A stretch of DNA of 55,768 nucleotides from Lewinellaceae bacterium (GTDB lineage: Bacteria; Bacteroidota; Bacteroidia; Chitinophagales; Saprospiraceae), in assembly GCA_020636325.1 (NCBI GenBank), contig JACJYC010000029.1:1-55768 (forward strand). The letters are read 5' to 3'. How positions within the stretch are numbered: the first letter of the stretch is position 1; each line of letters starts with the position of its first letter. The translations under genes were made by a program, and so were the position numbers. Positions 16,365-24,748 of this stretch are shown here, piece after piece. The notes under the pieces were generated by a model that saw only the letters and a list, made by a program, of their open reading frames with translations, made no database searches and was not told the DNA's origin.

Positions 16365-18275
16365 TCATTCCGGTACGGCGGTATTGGCTTTGATCCGTTC
16401 AAAGAATCGCTCGGCCAGCCGCAGTTTCCGGTGGGTTGAGCGTTTTTTGGTCTGGTGGTCCTGCATCCGCTGAAGGATATCGGTCAGCGCCCTGGTAGCG
16501 GTCACGATATGGTCCCCTTTGTTCAGCATGATGCATTCGGCCCGCTGCCCCATGGCGGCATCGGTCACTTCCGCGCGGGTATGGACGCCGGTCTTGGCCA
16601 GTTCTTCCAATACCTGGGTAGCCCAGATCACCGGCACGTGGGCCGCCTCGCAAATCCAGAGGATCTCTTCCTGCAATTCCGCCAGGCGGCCGAATCCGAC
16701 CTCAATGGCCAGGTCGCCCCGTGCGATCATGACCCCGAAATTCGGGATCTCCATCGCGGCAAGCAGCATGTCCGGCAAGTGGTGGAACCCTCTGGCCGTT
16801 TCAATTTTCAGGATGATGCCCGGCAGCGTTCCGGTCAGCTTGCGCAATTCATGGATCAGTTGATGGACGTCTTCCGGCCCGTTGGCAAACGACATGCCGA
16901 TCGTATCCGCATGGAGAACGGCAAATTTAAGGTCTTCCAGATCCTGTTCCGTCAGCGCGCTCAACCGCAGGTTCGTATCCGGCAGGTTGATCCCTTTTTC
17001 CTTGCGCAGCTTCACCCCGCCGTTCAGGGCGTAAGTGATCCTGACCGCGACCTCCTCCTCCCGGATCTCCTCGATGATGCCGCCTATTTTGCCGTCGTCA
17101 AACCAGATGGGCTCGCCGATCTCCACATCGTTCAATACCTCCGGAAGGGAAACCCCGATGCAGGCCGGGCTGACCAATTGCCCCGATTCGTCGAATACGG
17201 CCGGAGACCCCGGTTCCTGGTTTCTTTTTAGGATCAATTGGTTTTCAGCCTCCAGCAACAGGAAATTTTCTTTTTGAGGGATTTTACCGACGGATGCCGC
17301 CGGTCTTTTTTTGCGGTGATTCCCGGCTGCGGGTTTGAGGCTGATACCGGGGACGAAGTAGGCCGTTTTGCGGAGCGCTCCGATGCAGCCTTCCGGCAGA
17401 ACAGCGGTTATCCTGATCTTGCGGCTGGATTTCCTGGCATCCTGAAAGCGGATCACATCGCCGGTTTCGAGGTTGCTGAGCCACTTTTCCGGTACGGGCA
17501 GTACGGGTTTGCCGGCCCATTCTCCGGCTCCAGCGTTTTCTTCCGGGACCAGCCAAACGACAGCCGGCCGGGTCAATTCCCCGAACTCATTCCTGGCCGG
17601 ACTTACCTTCAGCACGGCATTGCCCGGCAGGATTTCACCGGTTCTCAGTTTGGGGCCGCCCAGGTCCATATGGATGAGGCAGGGCCGGCCGGTCGATTTT
17701 TCCGCCCGCCGCACATTTTCAATGATCCTGAGCCATACATCCGGATCGTCATGGGCGCAATTGACCCTGGCGATGTTCATGCCGTTTTCGAGCAGGTCGT
17801 GGATCAGCCGGTAGTTGTTGGCGGCTGCCGAGGGCATGGTCACCATGATCCTGGCCCTGCGGCTTTCCGGTTTTTCTCCGAAAAGCGCTTCGGAGTTGTC
17901 TTCCAGCAGTCTCCGGCCTTCCTCGAAACAAACGGGGGGCGCCTCTTCCGGATTCCAGTCCAGGCCCTCCAATGCGTGGATCAGGTGCAGGACCGTATCC
18001 ACCGTGGCCTGGACCTTCCGCTCGGATCTGCCCAGAGAGGATAAACCCCAGTCGGTGAGTTGGTATTGCACCGGGCGTATGTCCCGCTTGCGCAGGGCCA
18101 GGTATTGCAGCAGGTTTCGGGCGCTATTTCGGTGCCTGGGGTGGATCTGATCCAGGTCGCCGAAGGCCTTTTCCCCTTCGAGGATGTTGTTTCTGATCTG
18201 CAACAAGGCTGTTCGCAGTTCTTCCAGTGCCGGCGACGGGCAGGGTAATTTGCCGGAATGCTCCAGGATTTCCAT
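16365..18275 (-). CDS. Pyruvate kinase-like protein, atypical architecture
   Basis: The barrel motifs of pyruvate kinase are clear: IARVNCAH (168-175), MDLGGPKLRTG (203-213), IGMSFANGPEDV (459-470), the catalytic lysine region ILKIETARG (488-495), VMIARGDLAIE (515-525) and ATQVLEELAKTGVHTRAEVTD (552-572; family ATQMLES..PTRAEVSD). Three features differ from the usual 470-residue enzyme. There is a 140-residue N-terminal helical extension. The B domain between MDLGGPKLRTG and the second half of the barrel spans about 215 residues, where 100 is usual. The C-terminal effector domain is missing. The conserved MLSGET loop reads MLNKGDH (583-589). Long PK-like proteins of this shape are known, but whether they make pyruvate is not established to my knowledge. 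Confidence 0.85.
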   Translation of the reverse strand: MEILEHSGKLPCPSPALEELRTALLQIRNNILEGEKAFGDLDQIHPRHRNSARNLLQYLALRKRDIRPVQYQLTDWGLSSLGRSERKVQATVDTVLHLIHALEGLDWNPEEAPPVCFEEGRRLLEDNSEALFGEKPESRRARIMVTMPSAAANNYRLIHDLLENGMNIARVNCAHDDPDVWLRIIENVRRAEKSTGRPCLIHMDLGGPKLRTGEILPGNAVLKVSPARNEFGELTRPAVVWLVPEENAGAGEWAGKPVLPVPEKWLSNLETGDVIRFQDARKSSRKIRITAVLPEGCIGALRKTAYFVPGISLKPAAGNHRKKRPAASVGKIPQKENFLLLEAENQLILKRNQEPGSPAVFDESGQLVSPACIGVSLPEVLNDVEIGEPIWFDDGKIGGIIEEIREEEVAVRITYALNGGVKLRKEKGINLPDTNLRLSALTEQDLEDLKFAVLHADTIGMSFANGPEDVHQLIHELRKLTGTLPGIILKIETARGFHHLPDMLLAAMEIPNFGVMIARGDLAIEVGFGRLAELQEEILWICEAAHVPVIWATQVLEELAKTGVHTRAEVTDAAMGQRAECIMLNKGDHIVTATRALTDILQRMQDHQTKKRSTHRKLRLAERFFERIKANTAVPE

Positions 18276-18409
18276 ACGGCGGAATTTGCCTGCAAGGTTG
18301 GAGATTCAGGGCTGAATTCTGATGACTTATGTCACAGCGGAAGCTGATTATTCGGGTTTTACGCCAAAAAAGTAGGATATCGCATCTGTTCAGAAATACC
18401 CGACTGAAA

Positions 18410-19477
18410 ATGAAGCATATACTGTTTACACTCCTGACCATTTTATGGTTTCCCTTTTCTATTGCCTGTCAGATTGATTTTTCGCACTACAGACCCGGTC
18501 CGCAGGATGATCCGGCCTTTCTCCGGGCGGACAGCGCCATCCGGGCCGATGCCTATGGAGAGGTCCACAGCTTGTTGGTGGTTGAAAAAGGCAAGCTGGT
18601 TTTTGAGCGTTATTACCGGGACTGGACCCCGGATTCGCTCCATCAGTTGCAATCGGCTACCAAAAGCATTGTGGCGACGCTGCTGGGTTGCGCCCTCCAG
18701 CAGGGGTTGATCCCCGGCGTCGACCAGCCGATCAGCGCCTATTATCCGTACATTGAAGGACGGGACACGCTGAAGAGCGGGATCCGGATCCGGGATCTGC
18801 TGACCCAGCGACACGGCCTCAAATGGAAGGAGGCGCCCTGGGACGACCCCGGCAATACCTGGCGCAAGGTGCTGGCTACTGAAGGCAATTGGTTTGAAAC
18901 GATCCTGAAAACGCCGATGGATACGGCGCCCGGCGCCCGCTTCAATTACAGCAATGCGGCTCCGGTGCTTACCACCGGGATCATCCAGGCCGCCTCCGGC
19001 ATGCGCATCGATTCGTTCGCCGACCGGTACCTGTTCAAACCGCTGGAGATTGACCATACCTTCTTCTGGCAAGGCAACGGCGGACCCCAAAACAACGGCA
19101 TGGCGCTGCTGTTTATGACGGCCCGGGATATGGCAAAGATCGGACAGCTCTATCTGCAAGGGGGTAAATGGGAAGGCCGGCAGGTCATGCCATCGTGGTT
19201 TGCACAGGAGGCCGTTTCTCCCAAAGTGCACGATGTGGAGGGCAACGGTTACTATGCCGGCTATGATTACGGATATTTCTGGTGGAGCAACCCCGTGCTC
19301 AGGACTTCCCCCGACGGCCGGCCAGCAAAAGTCTTCCTCGCCCGCGGCGCCGGCGGTCAGAATATCATCGTTTGGCCCGAACGGGAAATGGTGGTGGTCA
19401 TTACGGCCTGGAACCTGCAGCAATCCAACCGGCCTCAGGTCATTTTTGACGACTACATGCTGACCGGCAATGGGTGA
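18410..19477 (+). CDS. Serine hydrolase, class C beta-lactamase family
   Basis: An exported hydrolase of the beta-lactamase/D-aminopeptidase/esterase superfamily (355 residues). A signal peptide covers residues 1-19 (MKHILFTLLTILWFPFSIAC); the Cys at 20 could be lipidated but the lipobox is poor. The nucleophile motif is S82-A-T-K85 (QSATKSIVATLLG) and the second motif is Y180-S-N182. GAGGQNIIVWPE near the C terminus fits the third (H/K-x-G-like) region. I use the ATG at 18410, since the upstream in-frame ATG at 18329 adds 27 residues that break the signal peptide. The substrate is unknown. The gene diverges from the pyruvate kinase-like gene. Confidence 0.88.
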   Translation: MKHILFTLLTILWFPFSIACQIDFSHYRPGPQDDPAFLRADSAIRADAYGEVHSLLVVEKGKLVFERYYRDWTPDSLHQLQSATKSIVATLLGCALQQGLIPGVDQPISAYYPYIEGRDTLKSGIRIRDLLTQRHGLKWKEAPWDDPGNTWRKVLATEGNWFETILKTPMDTAPGARFNYSNAAPVLTTGIIQAASGMRIDSFADRYLFKPLEIDHTFFWQGNGGPQNNGMALLFMTARDMAKIGQLYLQGGKWEGRQVMPSWFAQEAVSPKVHDVEGNGYYAGYDYGYFWWSNPVLRTSPDGRPAKVFLARGAGGQNIIVWPEREMVVVITAWNLQQSNRPQVIFDDYMLTGNG

Positions 19478-19508
19478 GGCCGCCGGCTGAAACATGCGGG
19501 TTTCGCGT

Positions 19509-19537
19509 TTGAATCCAGGACAGGTTGACTACATTTG
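19509..19537 (+). promoter_or_regulatory. Promoter of the GH130-like gene
   Basis: TTG (19509-19511) and TACATTTG (19530-19537) are separated by 18 bases, a good fit to the Bacteroidota -33/-7 pair. The gene starts 80 bases downstream. Confidence 0.6.
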
Positions 19538-19617
19538 CCTGATCGTATGCCTGACCGGCCGTCGCATACCCGTATGCCTGGCGGTGAGGCTGAATGTAGG
19601 CCTGAATCAACAACACC

Positions 19618-20760
19618 ATGAAAAAACCTGGATACCTTTGGTTTTTCCTGCTGCCGGCGTTCCTCACGGGGTGCAAACCCGATGCCCGGCAGGAACCTGC
19701 AATACCTCAAAACAACTGGACGCTCGAAGGGTTCGTCAAAGCGGACAGCCTCAACCCCATTCTGGTTCCCGCTCCTGACCTGACCTTCGATTGCCCGGTC
19801 TCCGGCGAGCGCGTCAATTGGGAAGAGCGCAATGTACTCAACCCGGCCGCGGTGGTCAGGGGGGATTCGGTTTATTTGTTCTACCGGGCGCAGGACCATA
19901 CCGGCACTTCCAGGATCGGTATGGCCGTCAGCGCGGACGGGTTGCATTTTGTGAAACGCCCGAAGCCCGTTTTTTACCCGGCCAACGACAGCATGAAGGT
20001 ATACGAGTGGAATTACCGAAAGGCAGAAGGCCCGCTCATTCCCGGAGAGTCCTATTTTGACGGAACGGAAGACCCCCGGATCGTCGAGCGCGAAGACGGT
20101 ACGTATATCATGACCTACACCGCCTACGACGGAAAGACCGCCCGGCTGTGCCTGGCTTCCTCAACGGACCTGCAAACCTGGACCAAACACGGCCCGGTGC
20201 TTACGGACTCGAAATACCGCGATACCTGGTCAAAGTCCGGCGCTGTCGTGGCCCGGCAGGAAGGCGGCAGGACCATAGCCGTGAAAATAGCGGGAAAATA
20301 CCGGATGTATTTCGGCGATACCGACCTGTTCATGGCCGCTTCGGAGGACCTGATCCGCTGGTCGCCGGCAGAAAATGAAGAAAGCGGGAAATTGATCGAA
20401 GTGCTCCATCCCAGAGCGGGGTATTTTGACAGCCGGCTGGTGGAGCCCGGTCCGTACGCCTTGCAGACCGAACACGGCATCCTGTTGATCTATAACGGCA
20501 GCAATGCCGCCAATTTCAATGATCCTGGGTTGCCGAAGTTCACCTACGCTGCAGGTCAGGCCTTGTTTGACGGCAGCCGACCCTGGAAACTCCTCGACCG
20601 GACCGCCGGATATTTCATTCACCCCGATAAGGATTACGAAAAAGTGGGCGAGGTGAACGAAGTTTGTTTTGTGGAAGGATTGGTCCGGTTCCGGGGCAAC
20701 TGGATCCTGTATTACGGGACGGCGGATTCGAGGATTGCAGCCGCTGTCTCGACGGATTGA
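19618..20760 (+). CDS. GH130-like five-bladed propeller lipoprotein
   Basis: A 380-residue lipoprotein (lipobox FLTGC, Cys19) with the five-bladed beta-propeller pattern of the GH43/GH130 group. NPAAVVRGDSVYLFYRAQD, SRIGMAVSADGLHF, DGTEDPRIVEREDGTYIMTY and LASSTDLQTWTKHGPV are typical blades of GH130 enzymes, which act on beta-mannosides, often as phosphorylases. The exported location and the lipid anchor suggest a hydrolase or binding role over phosphorolysis, since phosphate-dependent members are usually cytosolic (inference). The AraC regulator at 20784 follows by 23 bases on the same strand. Specificity cannot be read from the sequence. Confidence 0.82.
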   Translation: MKKPGYLWFFLLPAFLTGCKPDARQEPAIPQNNWTLEGFVKADSLNPILVPAPDLTFDCPVSGERVNWEERNVLNPAAVVRGDSVYLFYRAQDHTGTSRIGMAVSADGLHFVKRPKPVFYPANDSMKVYEWNYRKAEGPLIPGESYFDGTEDPRIVEREDGTYIMTYTAYDGKTARLCLASSTDLQTWTKHGPVLTDSKYRDTWSKSGAVVARQEGGRTIAVKIAGKYRMYFGDTDLFMAASEDLIRWSPAENEESGKLIEVLHPRAGYFDSRLVEPGPYALQTEHGILLIYNGSNAANFNDPGLPKFTYAAGQALFDGSRPWKLLDRTAGYFIHPDKDYEKVGEVNEVCFVEGLVRFRGNWILYYGTADSRIAAAVSTD

Positions 20761-20783
20761 GCATTTTTTGTATATTATGCCCT

Positions 20784-21572
20784 ATGATAGAAATATTCCC
20801 ACTTGAAGATTACGCCGGTCTGGCATCTCCCCGCCGGGTTGTCCGGTACGTACTGATCTGGTGCTCGGAGGGGGCGGTTACCCTGGCGGTTGACGAAAGC
20901 GATTTCCGGTTGGAAAAGGGGCAATTGATCACCATTACTTCCGGACAGATCCATTATGCCAAAAGCCGGGAGCGGGTGAAAGGCTGGGTGCTGGAGTTCA
21001 CCTTTGATTTTTTCTGCAAGGATGATTTTGACCTGGAGCTGGTTTTCCAGAACGGCCTGTTTTGCCATTTCGATATGAACGAGGTGATTGCGGTTCCGGA
21101 CCCGGCTACGGTGGAAGGACCGTTGAAAATGATCCGGGACGAGCTGGCGGAAAAGCCCTTTCAATACCTGATCGCTCTGCACGCTTACGTCAAGCTCATC
21201 CTGGTGGCCGTCAACCGGGCCAAGATCTCGCAAGGGGAGGAGGTCTATAAGCCGGATGCCTTGTTTCTGAAATTCCTGGAAATGGTGCGCAGCAATTTCA
21301 AGCGCAATTTTACCATCAGTTATTTTGCGGAGGCGTTGCAAACCACTGAATTAAAGCTCAACGAACTGGCCAAATTGCATGCCGGTAAAACGGCGCAGAG
21401 CGTGGTGTACGGCCTGATCATCTCGGAAGCGAAGCGATTGCTGACCTACGAAAAAATGCCGGTAAAGGAAGTCGCGTACGAATTGGGGTTTCTGGATCCT
21501 TTCTACTTTTCCAATTTTTTCAAGAAGCATACCAAACTGTCGCCCAAAGCTTACAAGGCACAGGCTTTGTGA
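20784..21572 (+). CDS. AraC family transcriptional regulator
   Basis: 262 residues. The N-terminal cupin-like sensing domain (ALDVESD-like segment TLAVDESDFRLEKGQLITITSG, residues about 30-55) is followed by a C-terminal AraC double helix-turn-helix with ISYFAEALQTTELKLNELAK and VKEVAYELGFLDPFYFSNFF plus KKHTKLSPKAYK. I use the ATG at 20784; an in-frame ATG at 20664 would overlap the GH130-like gene by 97 bases and add a non-family extension. It starts 23 bases after that gene and may be cotranscribed with it, possibly regulating it (inference). Confidence 0.88.
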   Translation: MIEIFPLEDYAGLASPRRVVRYVLIWCSEGAVTLAVDESDFRLEKGQLITITSGQIHYAKSRERVKGWVLEFTFDFFCKDDFDLELVFQNGLFCHFDMNEVIAVPDPATVEGPLKMIRDELAEKPFQYLIALHAYVKLILVAVNRAKISQGEEVYKPDALFLKFLEMVRSNFKRNFTISYFAEALQTTELKLNELAKLHAGKTAQSVVYGLIISEAKRLLTYEKMPVKEVAYELGFLDPFYFSNFFKKHTKLSPKAYKAQAL

Positions 21573-21575
21573 TGT

Positions 21576-22484
21576 TCAGCGGTTGGTTGCCTTGACCTGG
21601 AACGCCTTGGGAGAGAGGCGTTTTTTGCGCTTGAAGACCCGGTTGAAATACGACCGGCTGTCGAAGCCGCAGGCCATATAGACCTCCTTGATCTTCATGT
21701 TGGGATCCTGCAGCAGGCTGGTGGCCAGTTTGATCCGTTCGTTATTGATGAAGTCTACCGGAGAAACGCCGGTTTCATTTTTGAATACGCGGTGGAAATT
21801 GGAATCGCTCATATAGGCCTTTCGGCTCAGTTCTTCGATGGTGAGCGGTTTGTCGAGGTTTTCCCGGATATACTGTATAATGAAGGCGAGGCGGTTGTTG
21901 CTGCTGAGCGTGAGCGCTTTGTCGGTATAAATTTTCCGGGATTCGGCCTGCAGGATCCGGATGATCAGTTCCTTGAGCATGAAATTGACAAACAGGTCCT
22001 TGGAGGGATGGTTTTCGGTAAACAGGAACAGCAGGCGCTGAATGATCTGGTAGATGCCGGTATCGTTGGTGAAATGGAAATTGTAATCCATGAACTGCCA
22101 TTCCGCGTCGTCCGCTTTGGGCAGGTTTTCGTTCATCAGCATGATCACTTCCCTGATCTTGTCCTCTGAAATGGCCATAGCCAGGCAACGCGTCGGGTTG
22201 TCCATCCGGGCTTCCGGAAAATCGATGCACATGACTTCGTTGGAAGGGAGGATGAGCGACTCACCGGGCAGAAAATCGAAAGATTGGTGACTGCGCAGGT
22301 GCATCACTTTTTTGCCCTGGAACATGCTGGCCAGCACCGGCTGATCGAATTGCAGGAGTACCCGCTCGGCTGCCTGGTGGGTTTCGAATACGTGCATGGC
22401 GGCATTTTCCAAGGTGTAAGACGTTTGGTTCTCTACCAGCGTTTCCAGTCTTCTGCCTTTTAAGAAATCAACGGGCAAATCCAT
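21576..22484 (-). CDS. AraC family regulator with AraC_N domain, divergent from aldehyde dehydrogenase
   Basis: 302 residues. The N-terminal domain (about 25-185; QPVLASMFQGKKVMHLRS, ESLILPSNEVMCIDFPEA) matches the AraC_N type found beside aldehyde dehydrogenase genes. The C-terminal DNA-binding domain contains IEELSRKAYMSDSNFHRVFK and IKEVYMACGFDSRSYFNRVF with RLSPKAF. Start is the ATG at 22484; the TTG two codons earlier is not needed. It is transcribed away from the aldehyde dehydrogenase gene across a 234-base shared upstream region with a -7 element for each side, so it is the likely regulator of that operon. Confidence 0.88.
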   Translation of the reverse strand: MDLPVDFLKGRRLETLVENQTSYTLENAAMHVFETHQAAERVLLQFDQPVLASMFQGKKVMHLRSHQSFDFLPGESLILPSNEVMCIDFPEARMDNPTRCLAMAISEDKIREVIMLMNENLPKADDAEWQFMDYNFHFTNDTGIYQIIQRLLFLFTENHPSKDLFVNFMLKELIIRILQAESRKIYTDKALTLSSNNRLAFIIQYIRENLDKPLTIEELSRKAYMSDSNFHRVFKNETGVSPVDFINNERIKLATSLLQDPNMKIKEVYMACGFDSRSYFNRVFKRKKRLSPKAFQVKATNR

Positions 22485-22506
22485 GTTCAATCGCAGTTTT
22501 GATAAT

Positions 22507-22514
22507 CAAAAATA
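22507..22514 (-). promoter_or_regulatory. -7 promoter element of the divergent AraC gene
   Basis: TATTTTTG, a perfect TAnnTTTG match, 23 bases upstream of the AraC ATG on the minus strand. Confidence 0.45.
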
Positions 22515-22631
22515 CCGGTTTTCTTTGGTAATGCGAAGGAATATTCTGATTTCCAGGAGGGAAACGGGGGATTTGCAAGGATTGTTCACCCTTTTGGCAG
22601 GATTCGTCAAAGCAGCCAAAGTAATGGTGTA

Positions 22632-22639
22632 TAATTTTG
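22632..22639 (+). promoter_or_regulatory. -7 promoter element of the aldehyde dehydrogenase operon
   Basis: TAATTTTG, a perfect TAnnTTTG match, 79 bases upstream of the aldehyde dehydrogenase start. Confidence 0.5.
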
Positions 22640-22718
22640 CATTATTGAAAAATTCCAGAATGAAAATTGGAATCAATTCAAATCGTAAAATTATTTATCA
22701 AACTCAAAAAGGAACATC

Positions 22719-24242
22719 ATGAGCGATGTAATGGCAACCGTCCAGAATGCACTGGAAAAACCGAGGTTCAAGGACCAATATGAAAACTACATCGGCGGCA
22801 AATGGACGCCCCCTGTAAAAGGACAATACTTCGAAAATATCTCGCCCGTCGACGGAAAGGGCTACACCAAAGTGGCCCGTTCGACGGAAGAAGACATCGA
22901 CCTGGCCGTAAATGCCGCCTGGGCGGCCGCGCCCCATTGGAACAACTCCCCGGCCGCCTACCGCAGCAACCTGTTGCTGAAGATCGCGGATGTCATGGAG
23001 CAAAACCTTGAGGTGCTGGCCCGGGCGGAAACCTGGGATAACGGCAAACCCATCCGCGAAACAACGGCTGCCGACCTGCCGCTGGCCATCGACCATTTCC
23101 GGTATTTTGCCGGCGTGATCCGGGCCGAAGAAGGTACGGTCAGCGAACTGGATTCCGACACCATTTCCATGAACGTACCCGAACCGCTGGGGGTGGTCGG
23201 CCAGATCATTCCCTGGAATTTTCCGCTCCTGATGGCCGCCTGGAAAATCGCACCGGCGCTGGCAGCCGGCAACTGCGTGGTGCTGAAACCCGCCGAACAA
23301 ACGCCGGTCGGCATCATGATCCTGGTAGAACTCATCGAAGGCATCCTGCCCGCCGGGGTGTTGAATGTTGTGAACGGCTTCGGCATTGAAGCGGGCAAAC
23401 CGCTGGCTTCCCATCCGCGCATCAACAAGGTGGCCTTCACCGGGGAAACCACGACCGGCCAGCTCATCATGCAGTACGCTTCCAAGAATATCATCCCGGT
23501 AACGCTCGAACTGGGCGGAAAATCGCCCAATATCTTTTTTGAAAGCGTCATGGATGCCGATGATGAATTCTTCGACAAATGCCTGGAAGGGGCCGTCATG
23601 TTCGCCTTCAACCAGGGTGAGGTCTGCACCTGCCCGTCCAGATTGCTGGTCCAGGAAAGCATTTACGACAAATTCATGGCCCGGGTGATCCAGCGGACCA
23701 AAGCGGTCAAACTCGGCCACCCGCTCGACCCGTCCACCATGATGGGGGCCCAGGCCTCCAATGATCAGTACGAAAAGATCCTGAATTATATCAAGATCGG
23801 CAAGGAAGAAGGCTGCCAGGTCCTGGCCGGCGGCGAACCCGCCTATAACGAAGGCCTGGAAGGCGGATTCTATATCCAGCCCACCATTCTGGAAGGCAAC
23901 AACAAGATGCGGGTCTTCCAGGAAGAGATCTTCGGCCCCGTGGTTTGCGTGACCACCTTCAAGGACGAAGCCGAAGCCCTGGAGATTGCCAACGACACCC
24001 TGTACGGGCTCGGCGCCGGCGTCTGGACCCGGGATACGCACCAGGCCTATCAGATCTCCCGCCAGATCAAGGCCGGCCGCGTATGGGTCAACTGTTACCA
24101 CGCCTACCCCGCGCATGCGCCCTTCGGCGGGTACAAGAAATCGGGCATCGGCCGCGAAACGCACCGCATGATGCTCAACCATTACCGCCAGACCAAGAAC
24201 ATGCTGGTCTCCTACAAGAAGAAAGCAGAAGGCTTCTTTTAA
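22719..24242 (+). CDS. NAD(P)-dependent aldehyde dehydrogenase (AldB/ExaC-like)
   Basis: A 507-residue cytosolic enzyme oxidising an aldehyde, plausibly acetaldehyde or a similar short aldehyde, to the acid. The NAD-binding and catalytic signatures are intact: IIPWNFPLLMAAWKIAPALAAGN, VAFTGETTTG, catalytic Glu264 in LELGGKSPN, catalytic Cys303 in NQGEVCTCPSR and EEIFGPV near residue 400. The vicinal Cys-Thr-Cys form (CTCPSR) and the C terminus PFGGYKKSGIGRETH are characteristic of the AldB group. It is followed immediately by a DUF779 gene, a frequent pairing. The divergent AraC gene probably regulates it. Confidence 0.95.
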   Translation: MSDVMATVQNALEKPRFKDQYENYIGGKWTPPVKGQYFENISPVDGKGYTKVARSTEEDIDLAVNAAWAAAPHWNNSPAAYRSNLLLKIADVMEQNLEVLARAETWDNGKPIRETTAADLPLAIDHFRYFAGVIRAEEGTVSELDSDTISMNVPEPLGVVGQIIPWNFPLLMAAWKIAPALAAGNCVVLKPAEQTPVGIMILVELIEGILPAGVLNVVNGFGIEAGKPLASHPRINKVAFTGETTTGQLIMQYASKNIIPVTLELGGKSPNIFFESVMDADDEFFDKCLEGAVMFAFNQGEVCTCPSRLLVQESIYDKFMARVIQRTKAVKLGHPLDPSTMMGAQASNDQYEKILNYIKIGKEEGCQVLAGGEPAYNEGLEGGFYIQPTILEGNNKMRVFQEEIFGPVVCVTTFKDEAEALEIANDTLYGLGAGVWTRDTHQAYQISRQIKAGRVWVNCYHAYPAHAPFGGYKKSGIGRETHRMMLNHYRQTKNMLVSYKKKAEGFF

Positions 24243-24629
24243 ATGCCGGCCGTCATGACCAGAAGAGTATTGTCAACGGATGCGGCCGGAGCCGTCATCG
24301 ATCAACTGCGGGAACAACACGGCGACCTGATGTTTCACCAGAGCGGCGGATGCTGCGACGGTTCAAGTCCGATGTGTTTTCCCAAAGGCGAATTGATGCT
24401 CAACGAAACGGACGTCTGGCTGGGCCGGATCCACGGCTGCGATTTTTACATGTCGAAAGACCAGTTCGAATATTGGCAGCATACGCAACTCATTGTCGAC
24501 GTTGTCAAAGGCCGCGGCGCCAGCTTCTCTCTGGAGATCCCCCTTGGTGTGCGGTTCCTCATTCGGTCGCGCATTTACGGCGATGAAGAACTGGCCGAAC
24601 TGACGCCTGTCCGGTACGGGCTTCAGTGA
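24243..24629 (+). CDS. DUF779 family protein
   Basis: 128 residues. The start codon follows the aldehyde dehydrogenase stop with no intervening base, so the two are translationally coupled. The family hallmark is the cysteine-rich stretch HQSGGCCDGSSPMC (about residues 32-45), plus YWQHTQLIVDVVKGRG and SLEIPLGVRFLIRSR. The Cys cluster suggests metal or thiol chemistry (inference). The biochemical role is not known; the constant association with aldehyde dehydrogenases suggests a maturation or activity-modulating partner. Confidence 0.92.
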   Translation: MPAVMTRRVLSTDAAGAVIDQLREQHGDLMFHQSGGCCDGSSPMCFPKGELMLNETDVWLGRIHGCDFYMSKDQFEYWQHTQLIVDVVKGRGASFSLEIPLGVRFLIRSRIYGDEELAELTPVRYGLQ

Positions 24630-24648
24630 ACTCGGAAACCGGAGAAAA

Positions 24649-24682
24649 AAGCCCGTCTGACCAATCAGGCGGGCTTATTTTT
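24649..24682 (+). terminator. Rho-independent terminator of the aldehyde dehydrogenase operon
   Basis: Stem GCCCGTCTGA pairs with TCAGGCGGGC (one G-U pair) around a short loop. It is preceded by A6 and followed by a T-rich tail, 20 bases after the DUF779 stop. Confidence 0.85.
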
Positions 24683-24703
24683 TATGGTTTATCCTAAAAT
24701 GCA

Positions 24704-24711
24704 TAACTTTG
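24704..24711 (+). promoter_or_regulatory. -7 promoter element of the second CRTAC1-like gene
   Basis: TAACTTTG, a perfect TAnnTTTG match, 37 bases upstream of the start and just after the preceding terminator. Confidence 0.55.
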
Positions 24712-24748
24712 ACTGGCCATCTTCACCAACTACACAGCCTGATCGCTT

